A stretch of 64,000 bases of DNA from contig JANRID010000010.1 in the NCBI GenBank assembly GCA_033765305.1, positions 246,481 through 310,480 on the forward strand, in the 5' to 3' direction. The notes beneath the pieces were generated by a model that worked only from the letters and a program-made list of their open reading frames with translations, was not told where the DNA came from and searched no databases. This DNA comes from RDXT01 sp033765305 (GTDB taxonomy: Bacteria; Bacteroidota; Bacteroidia; J057). This document shows, in pieces, positions 1 through 8,814 of this stretch. Each line of letters starts with the position of its first letter. The first letter of the stretch is position 1. A program made the translations under genes and the position numbers.

Positions 1-1887
1 GGCAGCGTGGACAGCACCTACGGCCCCCGCGGATATGACGAAGTCAACCAGGCCCAGGGGCCGGGATTCTTTGGCTGGCCGTATTTTATCGGAAACAATT
101 ACGCCTACCGCGACTACGACTTCGCCCGCAAGCAGCTCGGCGACTACTTCAATGCGGCCCAGCCGGTGAACTATTCCCCCAACAACACCGGCGACTTCCA
201 CGAGCTGCCGCCTGCAACGCCTGCTTTTATCTGGTATCCCTATGGAGACTCCAAGGAGTTCCCGATTGTGGGCAAAGGCGGACGAAACGCCATGGCGGGC
301 CCGGTATTTCACGCATCCGACTTCCCGGCCGCCGGCAGCAAGTTCCCGGCCTACTACGAAGACAAGCTCTTCGTCTACGACTTCATGCGCGACTGGGTGC
401 TGATCGCGGCGATGGATGCCCAGGGCAAGCTCCAGTCGCTGGAGCCTTTCCTGCCGGAAAAGCTGAGCCTTTCCAGCCCCATCGATATGGAATTCGGGCC
501 GGACGGCGCGCTCTACATCCTCGAATACGGCACCCAGTGGTTCGCGGCCAACCGCGACGCCCGCCTCATCCGCGTCGACTATGCCGAAGGCAACCGGGCA
601 CCCATCGCGCAGGCAGAAGCCGATGTCCTCATCGGCGCCGCGCCGCTGACGGTCAAGTTTTCCGCCGCTGCGTCCTATGACCACGATACCGGCGACCAGC
701 TGAGCTATTCATGGAATTTCGACGGCTCTGCTGCTGCCAGCGGCGAGGAGGCTACGTTTACATTCCAGGAGCCGGGCATCTACCAGCCTGTGCTGACCGT
801 GCGCGACCGCGACGGCAAGTCGTCCACGGCTGCGCTCGAAATCCGGGTCGGCAATCAGCCGCCGGAGGTGCAGATCCGCATGCGCGGCAACCAGAGCTTT
901 TTCTGGGGCGCCGGCAGCATCCCCTACGAGGTCCTGGTGAGCGACCGTGAAGACGGCAGCCTCGCCGACGGCGGCATCCAGCCTGCAGCGGTGACCGTCA
1001 GCTTCGATTACCTGGCCGAAGGCCAGGATGCCACCATCGGGGCGCAGGGCCATGCGGCCAATGCGGCAGCGGGCAAGATCGCCGCAGGCGAGGGGCTGGT
1101 GCAGACCTCCGGCTGCATCGCCTGCCACGGGATGGACAAAGAAATTGTAGGACCGGCCTATTTGGACGTGTCCCGCCGCTATGCCAAGCAGGCAGACGCA
1201 GTCAATTACCTCATCGGCAAAATCCGCAACGGCGGCCAGGGAGTGTGGGGCGGAAAGGCCATGCCTGCGCAGGCGCAGCTGACTGCAGACCAGGCCGAAG
1301 CGATGGCGCTGTATATCCTCTCGCTCGCAGACAAGCCGGCCAAGCCGGGCCTGCCTGTGCAGGGCCAGATCCGGACCAAGGCTGGCGGCGGCCTCTACAC
1401 CCTGCGGGCATCATACCTGGACCGGGGCGGCCCGGTGGTAGGCATGCTGCGCAGCGATGCTGCGGTTACCCTCCGCAGTCCGTCCGTTTCGGTAGGCGCG
1501 GCAGAGACCGAGCGATCGAAGGATGTGATGCTGTATGATGCGCCGAACGGTATGAAAGTAGCCATCATGCAGAAAGATGCCCATCTGGCCTTCCCGAAGC
1601 TGGATCTGACCGGCATTCCGAAGGTAACCCTGCAATATACTGCGCCTCAGCCCGGTGCCCGCATCGAGCTGAGGGCCGGCACGCCTGACGGCGCCCTCAT
1701 CGGCGAAGCTGCCGTGCCTGCGACGGCAGGCCTGCAGGATGTGCGGTCCCTGGATATTCCGCTGACCGGTGCGGCCGGATTCCAGCCGCTGTACATCGTC
1801 GTACGCGATCCGGGCGGGGCCATATCAGGCGATTACGGAGTGGCGATCTTGCTGTCAGTGTACTTCCACGCGCCTGCGGCGCTCTGA
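1..1887 (+). CDS. PQQ-type sugar dehydrogenase / PKD / cytochrome c multidomain protein (5' truncated)
   Basis: The reading frame is open from the first base, so the N-terminus lies outside the window; 628 codons are visible. Residue numbers count from the GTG at base 7. Residues 1-195 match the C-terminal part of a glucose/sorbosone dehydrogenase-like beta-propeller (GWPYFIGNN, DGALYILEYGT). A PKD domain follows at about 196-282. A monohaem cytochrome c domain carries CIACH at 370-374, with Met419 as likely distal ligand. The last ~100 residues look like a carbohydrate-binding (CBM6-like) beta-sandwich. In Bacteroidota this architecture occurs in large secreted proteins, often with an N-terminal ThuA domain. 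The haem implies periplasmic or surface electron transfer from sugar oxidation; the substrate is unknown. A strong terminator follows. Confidence 0.8.
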   Translation, partial: GSVDSTYGPRGYDEVNQAQGPGFFGWPYFIGNNYAYRDYDFARKQLGDYFNAAQPVNYSPNNTGDFHELPPATPAFIWYPYGDSKEFPIVGKGGRNAMAGPVFHASDFPAAGSKFPAYYEDKLFVYDFMRDWVLIAAMDAQGKLQSLEPFLPEKLSLSSPIDMEFGPDGALYILEYGTQWFAANRDARLIRVDYAEGNRAPIAQAEADVLIGAAPLTVKFSAAASYDHDTGDQLSYSWNFDGSAAASGEEATFTFQEPGIYQPVLTVRDRDGKSSTAALEIRVGNQPPEVQIRMRGNQSFFWGAGSIPYEVLVSDREDGSLADGGIQPAAVTVSFDYLAEGQDATIGAQGHAANAAAGKIAAGEGLVQTSGCIACHGMDKEIVGPAYLDVSRRYAKQADAVNYLIGKIRNGGQGVWGGKAMPAQAQLTADQAEAMALYILSLADKPAKPGLPVQGQIRTKAGGGLYTLRASYLDRGGPVVGMLRSDAAVTLRSPSVSVGAAETERSKDVMLYDAPNGMKVAIMQKDAHLAFPKLDLTGIPKVTLQYTAPQPGARIELRAGTPDGALIGEAAVPATAGLQDVRSLDIPLTGAAGFQPLYIVVRDPGGAISGDYGVAILLSVYFHAPAAL

Positions 1888-1907
1888 CAGCGCGCTGCCT
1901 GAACAGC

Positions 1908-1946
1908 AAAAGCTGCGGACTGCGATCGACAGTCCGCAGCTTTTTT
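1908..1946 (+). terminator. Rho-independent terminator
   Basis: A perfect stem (AGCTGCGGACTG pairing with CAGTCCGCAGCT) with a 7-base loop ends in a run of six T. It lies 21 bases after the stop of the sugar-dehydrogenase-like gene. Confidence 0.85.
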
Positions 1947-1974
1947 ATTTTCATTCAAAAAATATTCATATGTT

Positions 1975-2004
1975 TTGTTCTTTTGGATACCTAGAATACC
2001 TTTA
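1975..2004 (+). promoter_or_regulatory. Bacteroidota-type promoter, putative
   Basis: TTG at 1975-1977 and TACCTTTA at 1997-2004 are 19 bases apart, close to the phylum consensus TTTG-N19/20-TAnnTTTG. The predicted transcript start is about 50 bases before the ATG at 2062. Confidence 0.35.
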
Positions 2005-2061
2005 TGTGCAGATAAGCGAAGGTCTGGAACTTCACGGAGGTGCGAGCGCGAAGCAAGGTGT

Positions 2062-3612
2062 ATGAGAAGCAAGGCGTATGAGCTGATCCGGTCACTCGAT
2101 GCGGAGCAGCGGAAGGAGGTGCAGTGGTGGCTGAGCGGAAAGCAGGCGGAGCTGCTGCCATTTTTCAAAGGGTTCCTGCAGCATATCAAGGAGGACGCGC
2201 GCCCGCGCAGGGGGCAGACTGATCCGGACGACTCCTGGCAGCACAGCATTTGGGCGTATGCCTACGGCAGCGGGGTAAAGACGTTTACACTTGCGGCGTT
2301 CAATACCCGGCAGAGCCGCCTGCTGGATGAGCTGCTGGAGTACCTGTCCTGGTACCAGCTCAACCGAAACCAGGTGCGGAAGCGCCTGCTGCTCATTGAA
2401 TATCTGGTTTCCAGCCGCCTGGATGTGCAGCTCGACCGCGAGGTCCGGGCGCTGGATCAGCTGCTCGGCGATCCCCTGCAGACCAGCGCCATGCAGCCCG
2501 GTACCGAGGCCCCCCTCGATCTGCAGAGCTATCAGGGCCGCTACGAGCTGGAGAAGTGGCGGAGGCAGATCCAGCTGATGCACGGAGCGCTCCTGAACGA
2601 CCACATGCTTGAGCTCGGTGCCGCGTATTATCTGAACGAATTGCTTTTTTTCGCCTGCTTCTGGCAGCATAGACGGGAAGTGGCAAAAGCCAACCAGAAG
2701 GGGCCTCAGCCATCTGCCCTGCAGATAAGCCTGGATGGAATCCGGGCACTGTGTTCGGAGCCGTATTTCGATGCCTTGTGCCGGGAGCACCCGATGACAG
2801 GATGGCTTGCCCGCCTGCTCCATTGGCTGGAGCAGCCCCGAAATGCAGCGGCATCGGAAGCGGAGATACAGGATCTCAAGGCGCTGTTGGATATGCTTAT
2901 CGGGTGGCTGCGGCAGGACCTCATCTCTTCGCCCGCAGCTCAGAATTTGCTGTCTCTCTGCCGCTGGCACTGCAAGCAGCGCTACAACGCCACCCAGGCC
3001 TTTCCCTACATCCGGCTAGCCTGGGAGATGTTCATAGCGGCGCGGGAGCACGATCTGCTTCACATGGGGGATAAGATTCCCGAACCGGCTTTGTATGGGA
3101 TGCTGAATATCTGGCGGGATTACAAAGCGATGGCAAAAGCCAATGAAGAAGAAATGCATGAGCTGCTCGACCGGCTTGGGGCTGCGGCAGACCCGGCCCG
3201 CAAATATTTTACAATCCACCTGGCTTTCGATGCGGGCAATTTTGAGCAGGCGCTGGCATATATCCGGGAGGTGCAGTCCAGCACCGGCTGGCCGCATGCA
3301 TCGCTGGAGTTCAATGCCGGCAGCGTAGGGCTCAAAGCGGAGTGGGAGCTGCATAAGCCGCAGCGGAAGCGCGCCGGGCATCCGGATCCCGAGCACTTCA
3401 GGCTGGAGGTGAACCGGCTGATGACCTATGTCCACAACCACCAGGCGGAGCTGGCGTCCTATCACAAAGACTTCCTCCATGCATTCCGGTCTCTGGCGAG
3501 CCTCAGAACGCACGCCATTCCGGGCTTCCGCAATCGGCTGCAGGAATGGGAGCTCCGCCCGGATGACCAGAAATGGTTTTTGAACCAGGCAGACTGGCTC
3601 GAAACGCTATAA
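2062..3612 (+). CDS. Hypothetical helical protein, 516 aa
   Basis: No family is recognised. The protein is hydrophilic, lacks a signal peptide or membrane segment, and is rich in Leu, Glu, Gln, Trp and Arg. Its helix-rich composition suggests an alpha-solenoid or TPR-like scaffold. The N-terminus (SKAYELIRSLDAEQRKEV) resembles the start of large cytoplasmic protein families found in Saprospiria, but this is an impression and not a domain hit. The ATG at 2062 is preferred over the in-frame ATG at 1975, because 1975 lies inside the predicted promoter and would add an Arg/Cys-rich extension of 29 residues. The gene is monocistronic, with terminators on both sides. Confidence 0.6.
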   Translation: MRSKAYELIRSLDAEQRKEVQWWLSGKQAELLPFFKGFLQHIKEDARPRRGQTDPDDSWQHSIWAYAYGSGVKTFTLAAFNTRQSRLLDELLEYLSWYQLNRNQVRKRLLLIEYLVSSRLDVQLDREVRALDQLLGDPLQTSAMQPGTEAPLDLQSYQGRYELEKWRRQIQLMHGALLNDHMLELGAAYYLNELLFFACFWQHRREVAKANQKGPQPSALQISLDGIRALCSEPYFDALCREHPMTGWLARLLHWLEQPRNAAASEAEIQDLKALLDMLIGWLRQDLISSPAAQNLLSLCRWHCKQRYNATQAFPYIRLAWEMFIAAREHDLLHMGDKIPEPALYGMLNIWRDYKAMAKANEEEMHELLDRLGAAADPARKYFTIHLAFDAGNFEQALAYIREVQSSTGWPHASLEFNAGSVGLKAEWELHKPQRKRAGHPDPEHFRLEVNRLMTYVHNHQAELASYHKDFLHAFRSLASLRTHAIPGFRNRLQEWELRPDDQKWFLNQADWLETL

Positions 3613-3660
3613 AAGGACTGGCCGGCCCCTCCCCGGACCGGCCAGCCTGATGAGTCCTTT
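3611..3660. terminator. Bidirectional terminator between convergent genes
   Basis: Nested inverted repeats: CTGGCCGG (3618-3625) pairs with CCGGCCAG (3638-3645), flanked by AAAGGACT and AGTCCTTT. It lies between the stop at 3612 and the minus-strand stop at 3674, so it can end both transcripts. Confidence 0.65.
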
Positions 3661-3673
3661 CCGGGTACGCAGA

Positions 3674-4375
3674 TCAGGGGACGAGGAACTTCTGTGCCTC
3701 CATGGCACCGCCGGCGAGGCGGACTTGCAGGACGCAGACGGTTCCGGAGGCGATTCCATCGAGCGGGAACTCAGGCGCGGCGCCTGCTGCCTGGCCCAGG
3801 GTGCGGCCAGAGAGATCGATCAGCCGTGCCGACTCGATCCGGGCTTCGCCGACGGCCGTGGGGCGCAGGGTGCGGCCGGAGAAGGTCAGCGCCAGGCCGC
3901 GGGCTTGCTCGACATGCATGCTGACCAGCCGCATCGGGGCGAGCGCCTGCTTGTTGTAGTCGTCACAGATGATGATGGGTCCGCCGTAGGCTTCCACGAC
4001 GAATCCGAATCCGGAGCGGGGCACGCCGTTGGTGCGGCTGAGGACCAGGGTCAGCTCTTTGCGGGCCGTGTCCCAGGAGTAAGAGAATGACCAGTTGTTG
4101 TCATTCGCAAACCAGGAGCCGGTAGCATCGGCGCTCAGCTGGGCACCCTCGTCGGGCTGGAAGCCCCGGTACGCATACACATAGGTCAGGCTCAGCGCAT
4201 TGAGCACCGGCTGGGACTCCGTTCCGTGCGAAACGGTCAGGAAGATGTTGCCGCCTTCCTCCAGCGGGCTGGGAGCGAGGGTGTAGCTTACCGGCTGCGC
4301 CCATGCGGCGCCGGTGATCAGCACAGCGGCCAGGGCCAGCATGCGCAGGGTGCGTAAACGTGCGGAGTACAACAT
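3674..4375 (-). CDS. Secreted protein with T9SS-type C-terminal sorting domain
   Basis: The 233-aa protein begins with a signal peptide (basic MLYSARLRTLR, hydrophobic core, AWA-Q cleavage region near residue 26). The middle part has an immunoglobulin- or cohesin-like beta composition and no recognised catalytic motif. The last ~60 residues (ARLIDLSGRTLGQ through LQVRL and a final KFLVP) match the type A sorting tail of cargo for the Bacteroidota type IX secretion system. Export to the surface or medium is therefore expected; the function is unknown. The gene stands alone, facing a long AT-rich upstream region. Confidence 0.7.
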   Translation of the reverse strand: MLYSARLRTLRMLALAAVLITGAAWAQPVSYTLAPSPLEEGGNIFLTVSHGTESQPVLNALSLTYVYAYRGFQPDEGAQLSADATGSWFANDNNWSFSYSWDTARKELTLVLSRTNGVPRSGFGFVVEAYGGPIIICDDYNKQALAPMRLVSMHVEQARGLALTFSGRTLRPTAVGEARIESARLIDLSGRTLGQAAGAAPEFPLDGIASGTVCVLQVRLAGGAMEAQKFLVP

Positions 4376-5035
4376 GGTTGGCGGATTAAAAGATGATGGT
4401 TGAGAATGAAAAAAGATCAGGATGTGCTGCAGGGAACTGTCTGAAGCCTGCGCCGTCAGGGCATTGCATGCCGTATCAGGCCAGTTTCAATTGCATGACA
4501 GCTGAGCAGCGCGGATATAGTGGGTACAGAGAAAAAAAAATTAATCCGCCAGGATGATTCGGTGGTATGTTGGGCTGTTAAACCTGTTTTTGACGCAATA
4601 GAGGCTATTTGCTAGAATATTTAGAAGTGTGATATGCGGGATAGCTTTGTCAGTACACGAATACTAAGTGTGGCTGAATAATAAATTTTTGATAAATATT
4701 TAGAACGTCTATTGATTTTACCCGAATGCGCCTCTATATTTGAGTGGATTTTTATCCCGCACATGACCAGTTAAAACACAATTCACACCATGCATGATCG
4801 TACCCTCCTTTGTCCTCCCTGGGCTGTCTTGCCCTGTGTACCGCTGATGGTATTAGACAGGGTTTAGAGCGGCTGATAGGCCGCATTCTGCTGCTGCATG
4901 TGACTGTCTGACGGGCCAGCAAGGCCCTTCTCCGCTATGCCTGTCCGCAGGCGGCGGTGCTGTGCTGCTTTCTGCTGTGCCTGTCTGGGCCGGTCTTGCC
5001 GGGCTGTGCCGTACGGACTATATACTCGCAACGCC
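4376..5035. other. 660-base intergenic region, AT-rich core with promoters and a possible leader RNA
   Basis: The stretch separates the secreted-protein gene (minus) from the sigma-factor gene (plus). Bases ~4530-4790 are clearly more AT-rich than the surroundings. Two perfect -7 boxes occur on the plus strand: TAGCTTTG at 4642-4649 and TATATTTG at 4735-4742. The second half contains small hairpins (GCGGC/GCCGC near 4870-4884; GGGCC/GGCCC at 4913-4927) but no convincing terminator. A 25-codon frame at 4790-4867 has no supporting signal. No tRNA was seen. Confidence 0.5.
4712..4742 (+). promoter_or_regulatory. Strong Bacteroidota-type promoter upstream of the sigma-factor gene
   Basis: TTG (4712-4714), 20 bases, then TATATTTG (4735-4742) is a full consensus match. 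The start point near 4749 would leave an unusually long leader of about 290 bases before the sigma-factor ATG, or could drive a separate small RNA. Confidence 0.5.
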
Positions 5036-5569
5036 ATGAGAAATATCACTACACTCCATTCTCAGCAAACCATGTCTTTATCTATGACTTCTGCATCCGC
5101 ATTACCCTGGCATGACGAATTATACTTCCGCCGGCTCTGGAAAGCACTGGCTGGCTACTGCCTGAAGTTCTTCCCGGGCCGTCCCGAGCTGGCGGAAGAT
5201 GCGGCCACCGACGCGATGATCAGCCTCTATGAGGCTCACGCATCCGGTGCCGAGATCCACAATGTAAGCGGCTGGCTGCGTACCGCTGCGAAGAACCGCA
5301 GCCTGAACGAGATAAAAAAAATTGCCCGTTTCGCGAAAATTGACGTTCTTAATGCGCCTGATGAGTACTCTTCTAATGATGAACGCGGATTTTACATCAG
5401 AGATGAAATTGCCAAACGCCTGACACGCCTAACCAAGCGCGAGCTTGAGGTAGTGAAACTACACCTCGCCGGATTCTCCCGCCAGGAAATTGCGTCGCAG
5501 CTGGACATCACTTCCCAGCGCATCTCAGATCTCCTGACCCAGGCGAGGAAGAAGCTTAGAAGTGATTAA
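5036..5569 (+). CDS. RNA polymerase sigma-70 family factor (ECF-like)
   Basis: Region 2 covers roughly residues 30-100 (FPGRPELAEDAATDAMISLY, then VSGWLRTAAKNRSLNEIKK). Region 4 ends in a helix-turn-helix (LTKRELEVVKLHLAGFSRQEIASQL...RISDLLTQARKKL). The 177 aa are typical of small alternative sigma factors without regions 1 and 3. Start choice: the ATG at 5036; the in-frame ATG at 5072 (MSLSMT) is an equally plausible alternative. An extension to 4937 would add a Cys/Arg-rich stretch unlike the family. The next gene, 24 bases downstream, encodes a zinc-finger protein likely to be its cognate anti-sigma factor. The regulon cannot be inferred. Confidence 0.85.
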   Translation: MRNITTLHSQQTMSLSMTSASALPWHDELYFRRLWKALAGYCLKFFPGRPELAEDAATDAMISLYEAHASGAEIHNVSGWLRTAAKNRSLNEIKKIARFAKIDVLNAPDEYSSNDERGFYIRDEIAKRLTRLTKRELEVVKLHLAGFSRQEIASQLDITSQRISDLLTQARKKLRSD

Positions 5570-5593
5570 AAATCCCTAATTAACTTGCAATTG

Positions 5594-5872
5594 ATGAGCA
5601 CTAAGCCAGAGCATGAAAGCACCCACCCTTCACAGGAACAACTTCGTCTGTACTGTAGCCAGCAGCTGCCTCCCCGGGAGGAAGCTGCGATCGACGCACA
5701 TATAGCACAATGTCCTGTTTGTTTAGAAGAAATCGAAAAGCTAGAGGCCGGACGATATGAAGACCTGATGAGGGAATTGCATGGCCCTGATGCGGAAGAC
5801 CGCATGCAGGATGCGCTCCGAAGGGCGCGGGAAACATTCGAGAAGCGGACGGGGCACACCCTGAGCCCCTGA
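5594..5872 (+). CDS. Small zinc-finger anti-sigma factor-like protein (zf-HC2 type)
   Basis: The 92-aa protein carries the HxxxCxxC signature of zinc-binding anti-sigma domains at His36-Cys40-Cys43, within the pattern HPSQEQLRLYCSQQLPPREE followed by AHIAQCPVC. Unlike most such proteins it has no transmembrane helix; the C-terminal half is a charged helix. It is therefore probably a soluble anti-sigma factor or sensor for the sigma factor encoded 24 bases upstream. The ATG at 5594 is used; a TTG nine bases earlier is possible. A terminator-like hairpin follows at 5945. Confidence 0.75.
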   Translation: MSTKPEHESTHPSQEQLRLYCSQQLPPREEAAIDAHIAQCPVCLEEIEKLEAGRYEDLMRELHGPDAEDRMQDALRRARETFEKRTGHTLSP

Positions 5873-5944
5873 TGTTCCGGAAGGCGCCTGCGCCGCGCAA
5901 GGCAGAATTGCCGCAGTGCGATGAGTGAACCGTTTTATCACCCT

Positions 5945-5975
5945 AATGTGCCCCGGCTGCCCTGCCGGGGCATTT
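5945..5975 (+). terminator. Terminator-like hairpin
   Basis: TGCCCCGG (5949-5956) pairs perfectly with CCGGGGCA (5965-5972) and is followed by a short T run. AATG/CATT bases extend the stem. It separates the sigma/anti-sigma pair from prmC. Confidence 0.55.
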
Positions 5976-6020
5976 GCATAGGCCTTGCGGATGCATCCGC
6001 TTTTTTCCCATCTTGCCCCC

Positions 6021-6908
6021 ATGGATCTGCCTGCCAGCCCTGCCGCCTGCCGCATGGCCCTGACCGCTGCCCTCGCGCCGCAGTACGGCGCCTCCGAAGC
6101 CGGTGCCATGGCCCGCCTGCTGCTGGAGCACCTGGGGCTGCGCTTCCCCTTGCACCCCGATGCGCCGCCGCTCGGCGGCGCGCAGCGGGCCTGGCTCGCA
6201 CAGCACGCGCTGCCCCGCCTCCTGGCCTGGGAGCCCGTGCAGTACGTGACCGGCTTTGCACACTTTTACGGCCGCGAATTCGCCGTGTCGCCTGCGGTCC
6301 TCATCCCGCGCCCCGAAACCGAGGGCCTGGCCCTCTGGGTCCGCGATGACCTGCTCCGAGCAGCGCCGGCAGCGCCGCCGGCGCTGCTCGATGCCGGCAC
6401 CGGTAGCGGCTGCATCCCCCTCACCATCGCGCTGGAGCTGGCGGAGCGGGGGCAGGCGCTGGAGGCGCATGCGCTCGATGTGAGCGCCGCCGCACTGGCG
6501 GTCGCCGCGCAGAATGCCGCACGCTTCGGCGTGCCGCTGCACCTGCGGCAGCTGGACCTGCTCCAGGCTCCTGCCGATGCCTACGCAGGCCTGGAAGTGC
6601 TGGTCAGCAATCCGCCCTATATCCCCGAGCGGGAGCGTGCGGAACTGGAACCCAATGTGCGGGACTACGAGCCGGCGCTGGCCCTCTTTGTGCCCGATGC
6701 CGATCCGCTGCGTTTCTGCCGCCAGCTGGCGCAGCTGGGGCTGCACTGGCTCCGGCCCGGCGGGCATCTGTATGCGGAACTCCACGCCGATCAGGGGCCG
6801 GCTGCTGTGAAGCTGCTGGAAGCATTTGAGTACGAAGATATTGTACTGCGGCAGGACCTGGCTGGCCGCGACCGCATGATCCGGGCCCGAAGGCCCGCTC
6901 AGTCGTAA
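6021..6908 (+). CDS. prmC: Peptide chain release factor N5-glutamine methyltransferase
   Basis: PrmC methylates the glutamine of the GGQ motif in release factors RF1 and RF2 using S-adenosylmethionine. The N-terminal helical domain spans about residues 1-85. The PRPETEG motif, the SAM-binding loop LLDAGTGSGCIPL and the catalytic NPPYIP motif all appear in the expected order. The length of 295 aa is normal. An ATG at 5991 would add ten residues; 6021 is chosen because the first family helix begins just after it. The 3' end overlaps the convergent amidase gene by 10 bases. Confidence 0.92.
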   Translation: MDLPASPAACRMALTAALAPQYGASEAGAMARLLLEHLGLRFPLHPDAPPLGGAQRAWLAQHALPRLLAWEPVQYVTGFAHFYGREFAVSPAVLIPRPETEGLALWVRDDLLRAAPAAPPALLDAGTGSGCIPLTIALELAERGQALEAHALDVSAAALAVAAQNAARFGVPLHLRQLDLLQAPADAYAGLEVLVSNPPYIPERERAELEPNVRDYEPALALFVPDADPLRFCRQLAQLGLHWLRPGGHLYAELHADQGPAAVKLLEAFEYEDIVLRQDLAGRDRMIRARRPAQS

Positions 6909-7828
6909 TCCGCCTCCGGAAAGCTGCTGCTGTCCGGTGCAGCCCCGCCCGGAAACCGGTCTTCGATCTCCGCTTCCGAGCGCATCGCCGAAGCGCCCAG
7001 GCCGCGGGTCCGGACTACCGGCATGGTGGACGCGTAGCGCTCCTCCGGGATATACTCCGCGGCCTGTACCCCGGCAATCACCCGTGCCCAGTCAAAGGCC
7101 GGGCCGATGTCGGATTTGTCGGTGCGGAAATTCACATGGGACAGGATACCCCGGAAGCTGGCTGCCTGCTCCGTAGTCTCCATGCGCTGCGATTCGGGCA
7201 GAAACTCGGCAGGAATGGCGTAGGTCGCCGTCAGGTAGCGGAGGAGCACGATGAGGGCATCGTATTGCGCTCCGGTATATGCTGCGTAGTACCGGTAGCC
7301 CCGGAACGGCTGCGCCAGTTCGTGATAGAGGCCGGTGTCGTCGAGCGTGCAGTACACATCGGGCTTTTCCGCGGTGGAATAGGCGGTTTCAAGGCTGCGC
7401 CCGTTGAGGGTCAGGGGGCCGTAATTCGAAATTTCGATCCCGATGGAAATCTTGCTCTGGGCTTCGTTGCCGCCGGCGGCGCCGCGTCCGAGGTGATAGG
7501 ACCAGGCTGCGGAGCTGAAGAGCTGATAGATGGTGCCGTCCCGTGCGACTACAAATGCCACCGATACCTTGCCGCGTTCCTCGCTGGAAAGCACCTGGAT
7601 GTCGCCCCGGAGGTGCCCGGCGGTGAAATGCAGCACGATTTTTTCCTTGCCGGGCTTTTCATTGACGTAATACCCCGCAAATCCGCTGGCGGGGCGGCAG
7701 GTGAAGCCCCTGAGGCGGAGGGAGGTGCTGCGGGGGATTTCGAGATCGAACGCTTCGAGCAGATAGCGGCCGTCGAGGCCGTTCTGCCGGAAAGCGGATT
7801 CCACATCGGCTACTTGCTGGTGGGTCAT
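6899..7828 (-). CDS. N-acetylmuramoyl-L-alanine amidase (Amidase_2 / PGRP-like)
   Basis: The core (about residues 60-265) has the zinc amidase pattern: His67 in IVLHFTAGH, the YHLGRG segment, and a second zinc site in SHVNFRTDKSDIGPAFDW with His and Asp ligands. Such enzymes cleave the amide bond between muramic acid and the peptide stem. No signal peptide is visible at the N-terminus, which is unusual for a wall hydrolase. It may act in muropeptide recycling or be exported by another route. A preceding ~40-residue segment and an acidic C-terminal tail flank the catalytic domain. It is convergent with prmC. Confidence 0.85.
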   Translation of the reverse strand: MTHQQVADVESAFRQNGLDGRYLLEAFDLEIPRSTSLRLRGFTCRPASGFAGYYVNEKPGKEKIVLHFTAGHLRGDIQVLSSEERGKVSVAFVVARDGTIYQLFSSAAWSYHLGRGAAGGNEAQSKISIGIEISNYGPLTLNGRSLETAYSTAEKPDVYCTLDDTGLYHELAQPFRGYRYYAAYTGAQYDALIVLLRYLTATYAIPAEFLPESQRMETTEQAASFRGILSHVNFRTDKSDIGPAFDWARVIAGVQAAEYIPEERYASTMPVVRTRGLGASAMRSEAEIEDRFPGGAAPDSSSFPEADYD

Positions 7829-7941
7829 GGGGGATGTGTTACATGCAGAAACCGGATCTGCTGCAAGATTAAGCCAATGTTAAAGAAAAGCCGGCGCCCG
7901 CGCAATTATTTTTTCATTCCGGAATATAGCCGGTACGGAAT

Positions 7942-8646
7942 TCAGCGGTTTCTGAACGTAATGGTATTGCCCACGTTGGTGGTTCCTTCGAGGAGATCCA
8001 CGAATCCGAGATCCAGCGTCACGCTGGTGCGGTCGCTGCCGATGCGGGCCTGGCTGTTGGTGATCTTTCGGACTTTTCCGGGCAGGTGGTACACGATCCG
8101 GTAGGTGGCATCGGTAAAAATCGTCCGGGCCATCTGAAGGGTAGCTTCGTCGGACTCGCCGGCGTCCAGCACGGCGCGCATGGGCGCTTCCACCCGGGTG
8201 AGCTGCCTGCCGTTCCAGGCATAGGCCGGGCTGAAGGCCGTAGGGGCCGCAGCGGGAACGGTATTGGCGCTGGCGGCTGCATTGAGGGCCGCTATATGCT
8301 CGAAGCGGTAGCTGATGGTGTAGCGGGCCTGCTCGTGCGTGCGCACGACTTCGCTGATGCCGGGCGTGCTGCGCAGGGTCTCGGCCATGGCCTGCATGGT
8401 GGAGTCCATTTTGTAGAAAAACTCCTGCCGACTGCCCGATTCGGCGCTGCCGGTCATATTCTCGATCAGGCTGACCAGATCGGTCATATCCACCGTAATG
8501 CGGTAGAGGCCGGATCCGTCCCGCTGGAAGGTGATTTCCTCCTCGATATCGAAGCATCCGTGCAGGACGGGCATGAGGAGAACAAGCAGCCAAAGGCTGG
8601 CGCGGCGTCGGAGCGGGCGGAGGACCTGCATGCGGAAAAGGTTCAT
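7942..8646 (-). CDS. Putative lipoprotein, 234 aa
   Basis: The N-terminus (MNLFRMQVLRPLRRRAS, hydrophobic core, then LHGC) is a lipoprotein signal with Cys at about residue 31. The mature part is beta-rich (CFDIEEEITFQRDGSGLYRI) with a central helix, resembling the small bacterial lipoproteins that begin with an immunoglobulin-like 'EEEITF' strand pattern. No enzymatic motif is visible. The start at 8646 gives the proper signal peptide; a longer frame to 8742 would bury it. It lies 113 bases downstream of the amidase start and may be transcribed ahead of it. Confidence 0.65.
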   Translation of the reverse strand: MNLFRMQVLRPLRRRASLWLLVLLMPVLHGCFDIEEEITFQRDGSGLYRITVDMTDLVSLIENMTGSAESGSRQEFFYKMDSTMQAMAETLRSTPGISEVVRTHEQARYTISYRFEHIAALNAAASANTVPAAAPTAFSPAYAWNGRQLTRVEAPMRAVLDAGESDEATLQMARTIFTDATYRIVYHLPGKVRKITNSQARIGSDRTSVTLDLGFVDLLEGTTNVGNTITFRNR

Positions 8647-8777
8647 AGCGGAGGAAGACGGGTGCGGACCGACGTATATACGCATCCGCAGGGCTGCCGG
8701 TTGAAGCTGCTGCGATATTATGAAAAAAATCACTTCGGGCACTGCAGGAGGTCATTCGTGCAGGTTCCGGCGGTGCA

Positions 8778-8785
8778 TATCTTGC
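8778..8785 (+). promoter_or_regulatory. Putative -7 promoter element
   Basis: TATCTTGC lies 30 bases before the ATG at 8815. The same hexamer TATCTT recurs upstream of many gene starts in this window. Confidence 0.3.
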
Positions 8786-8814
8786 CGTCGGATTAATTGC
8801 CGGAAGCTGTCCCT

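Noticed and set aside
4790..4867. 25-codon frame in the sigma-factor leader
   Set aside because: No ribosome site, Cys/Pro/Leu-rich and no further support.
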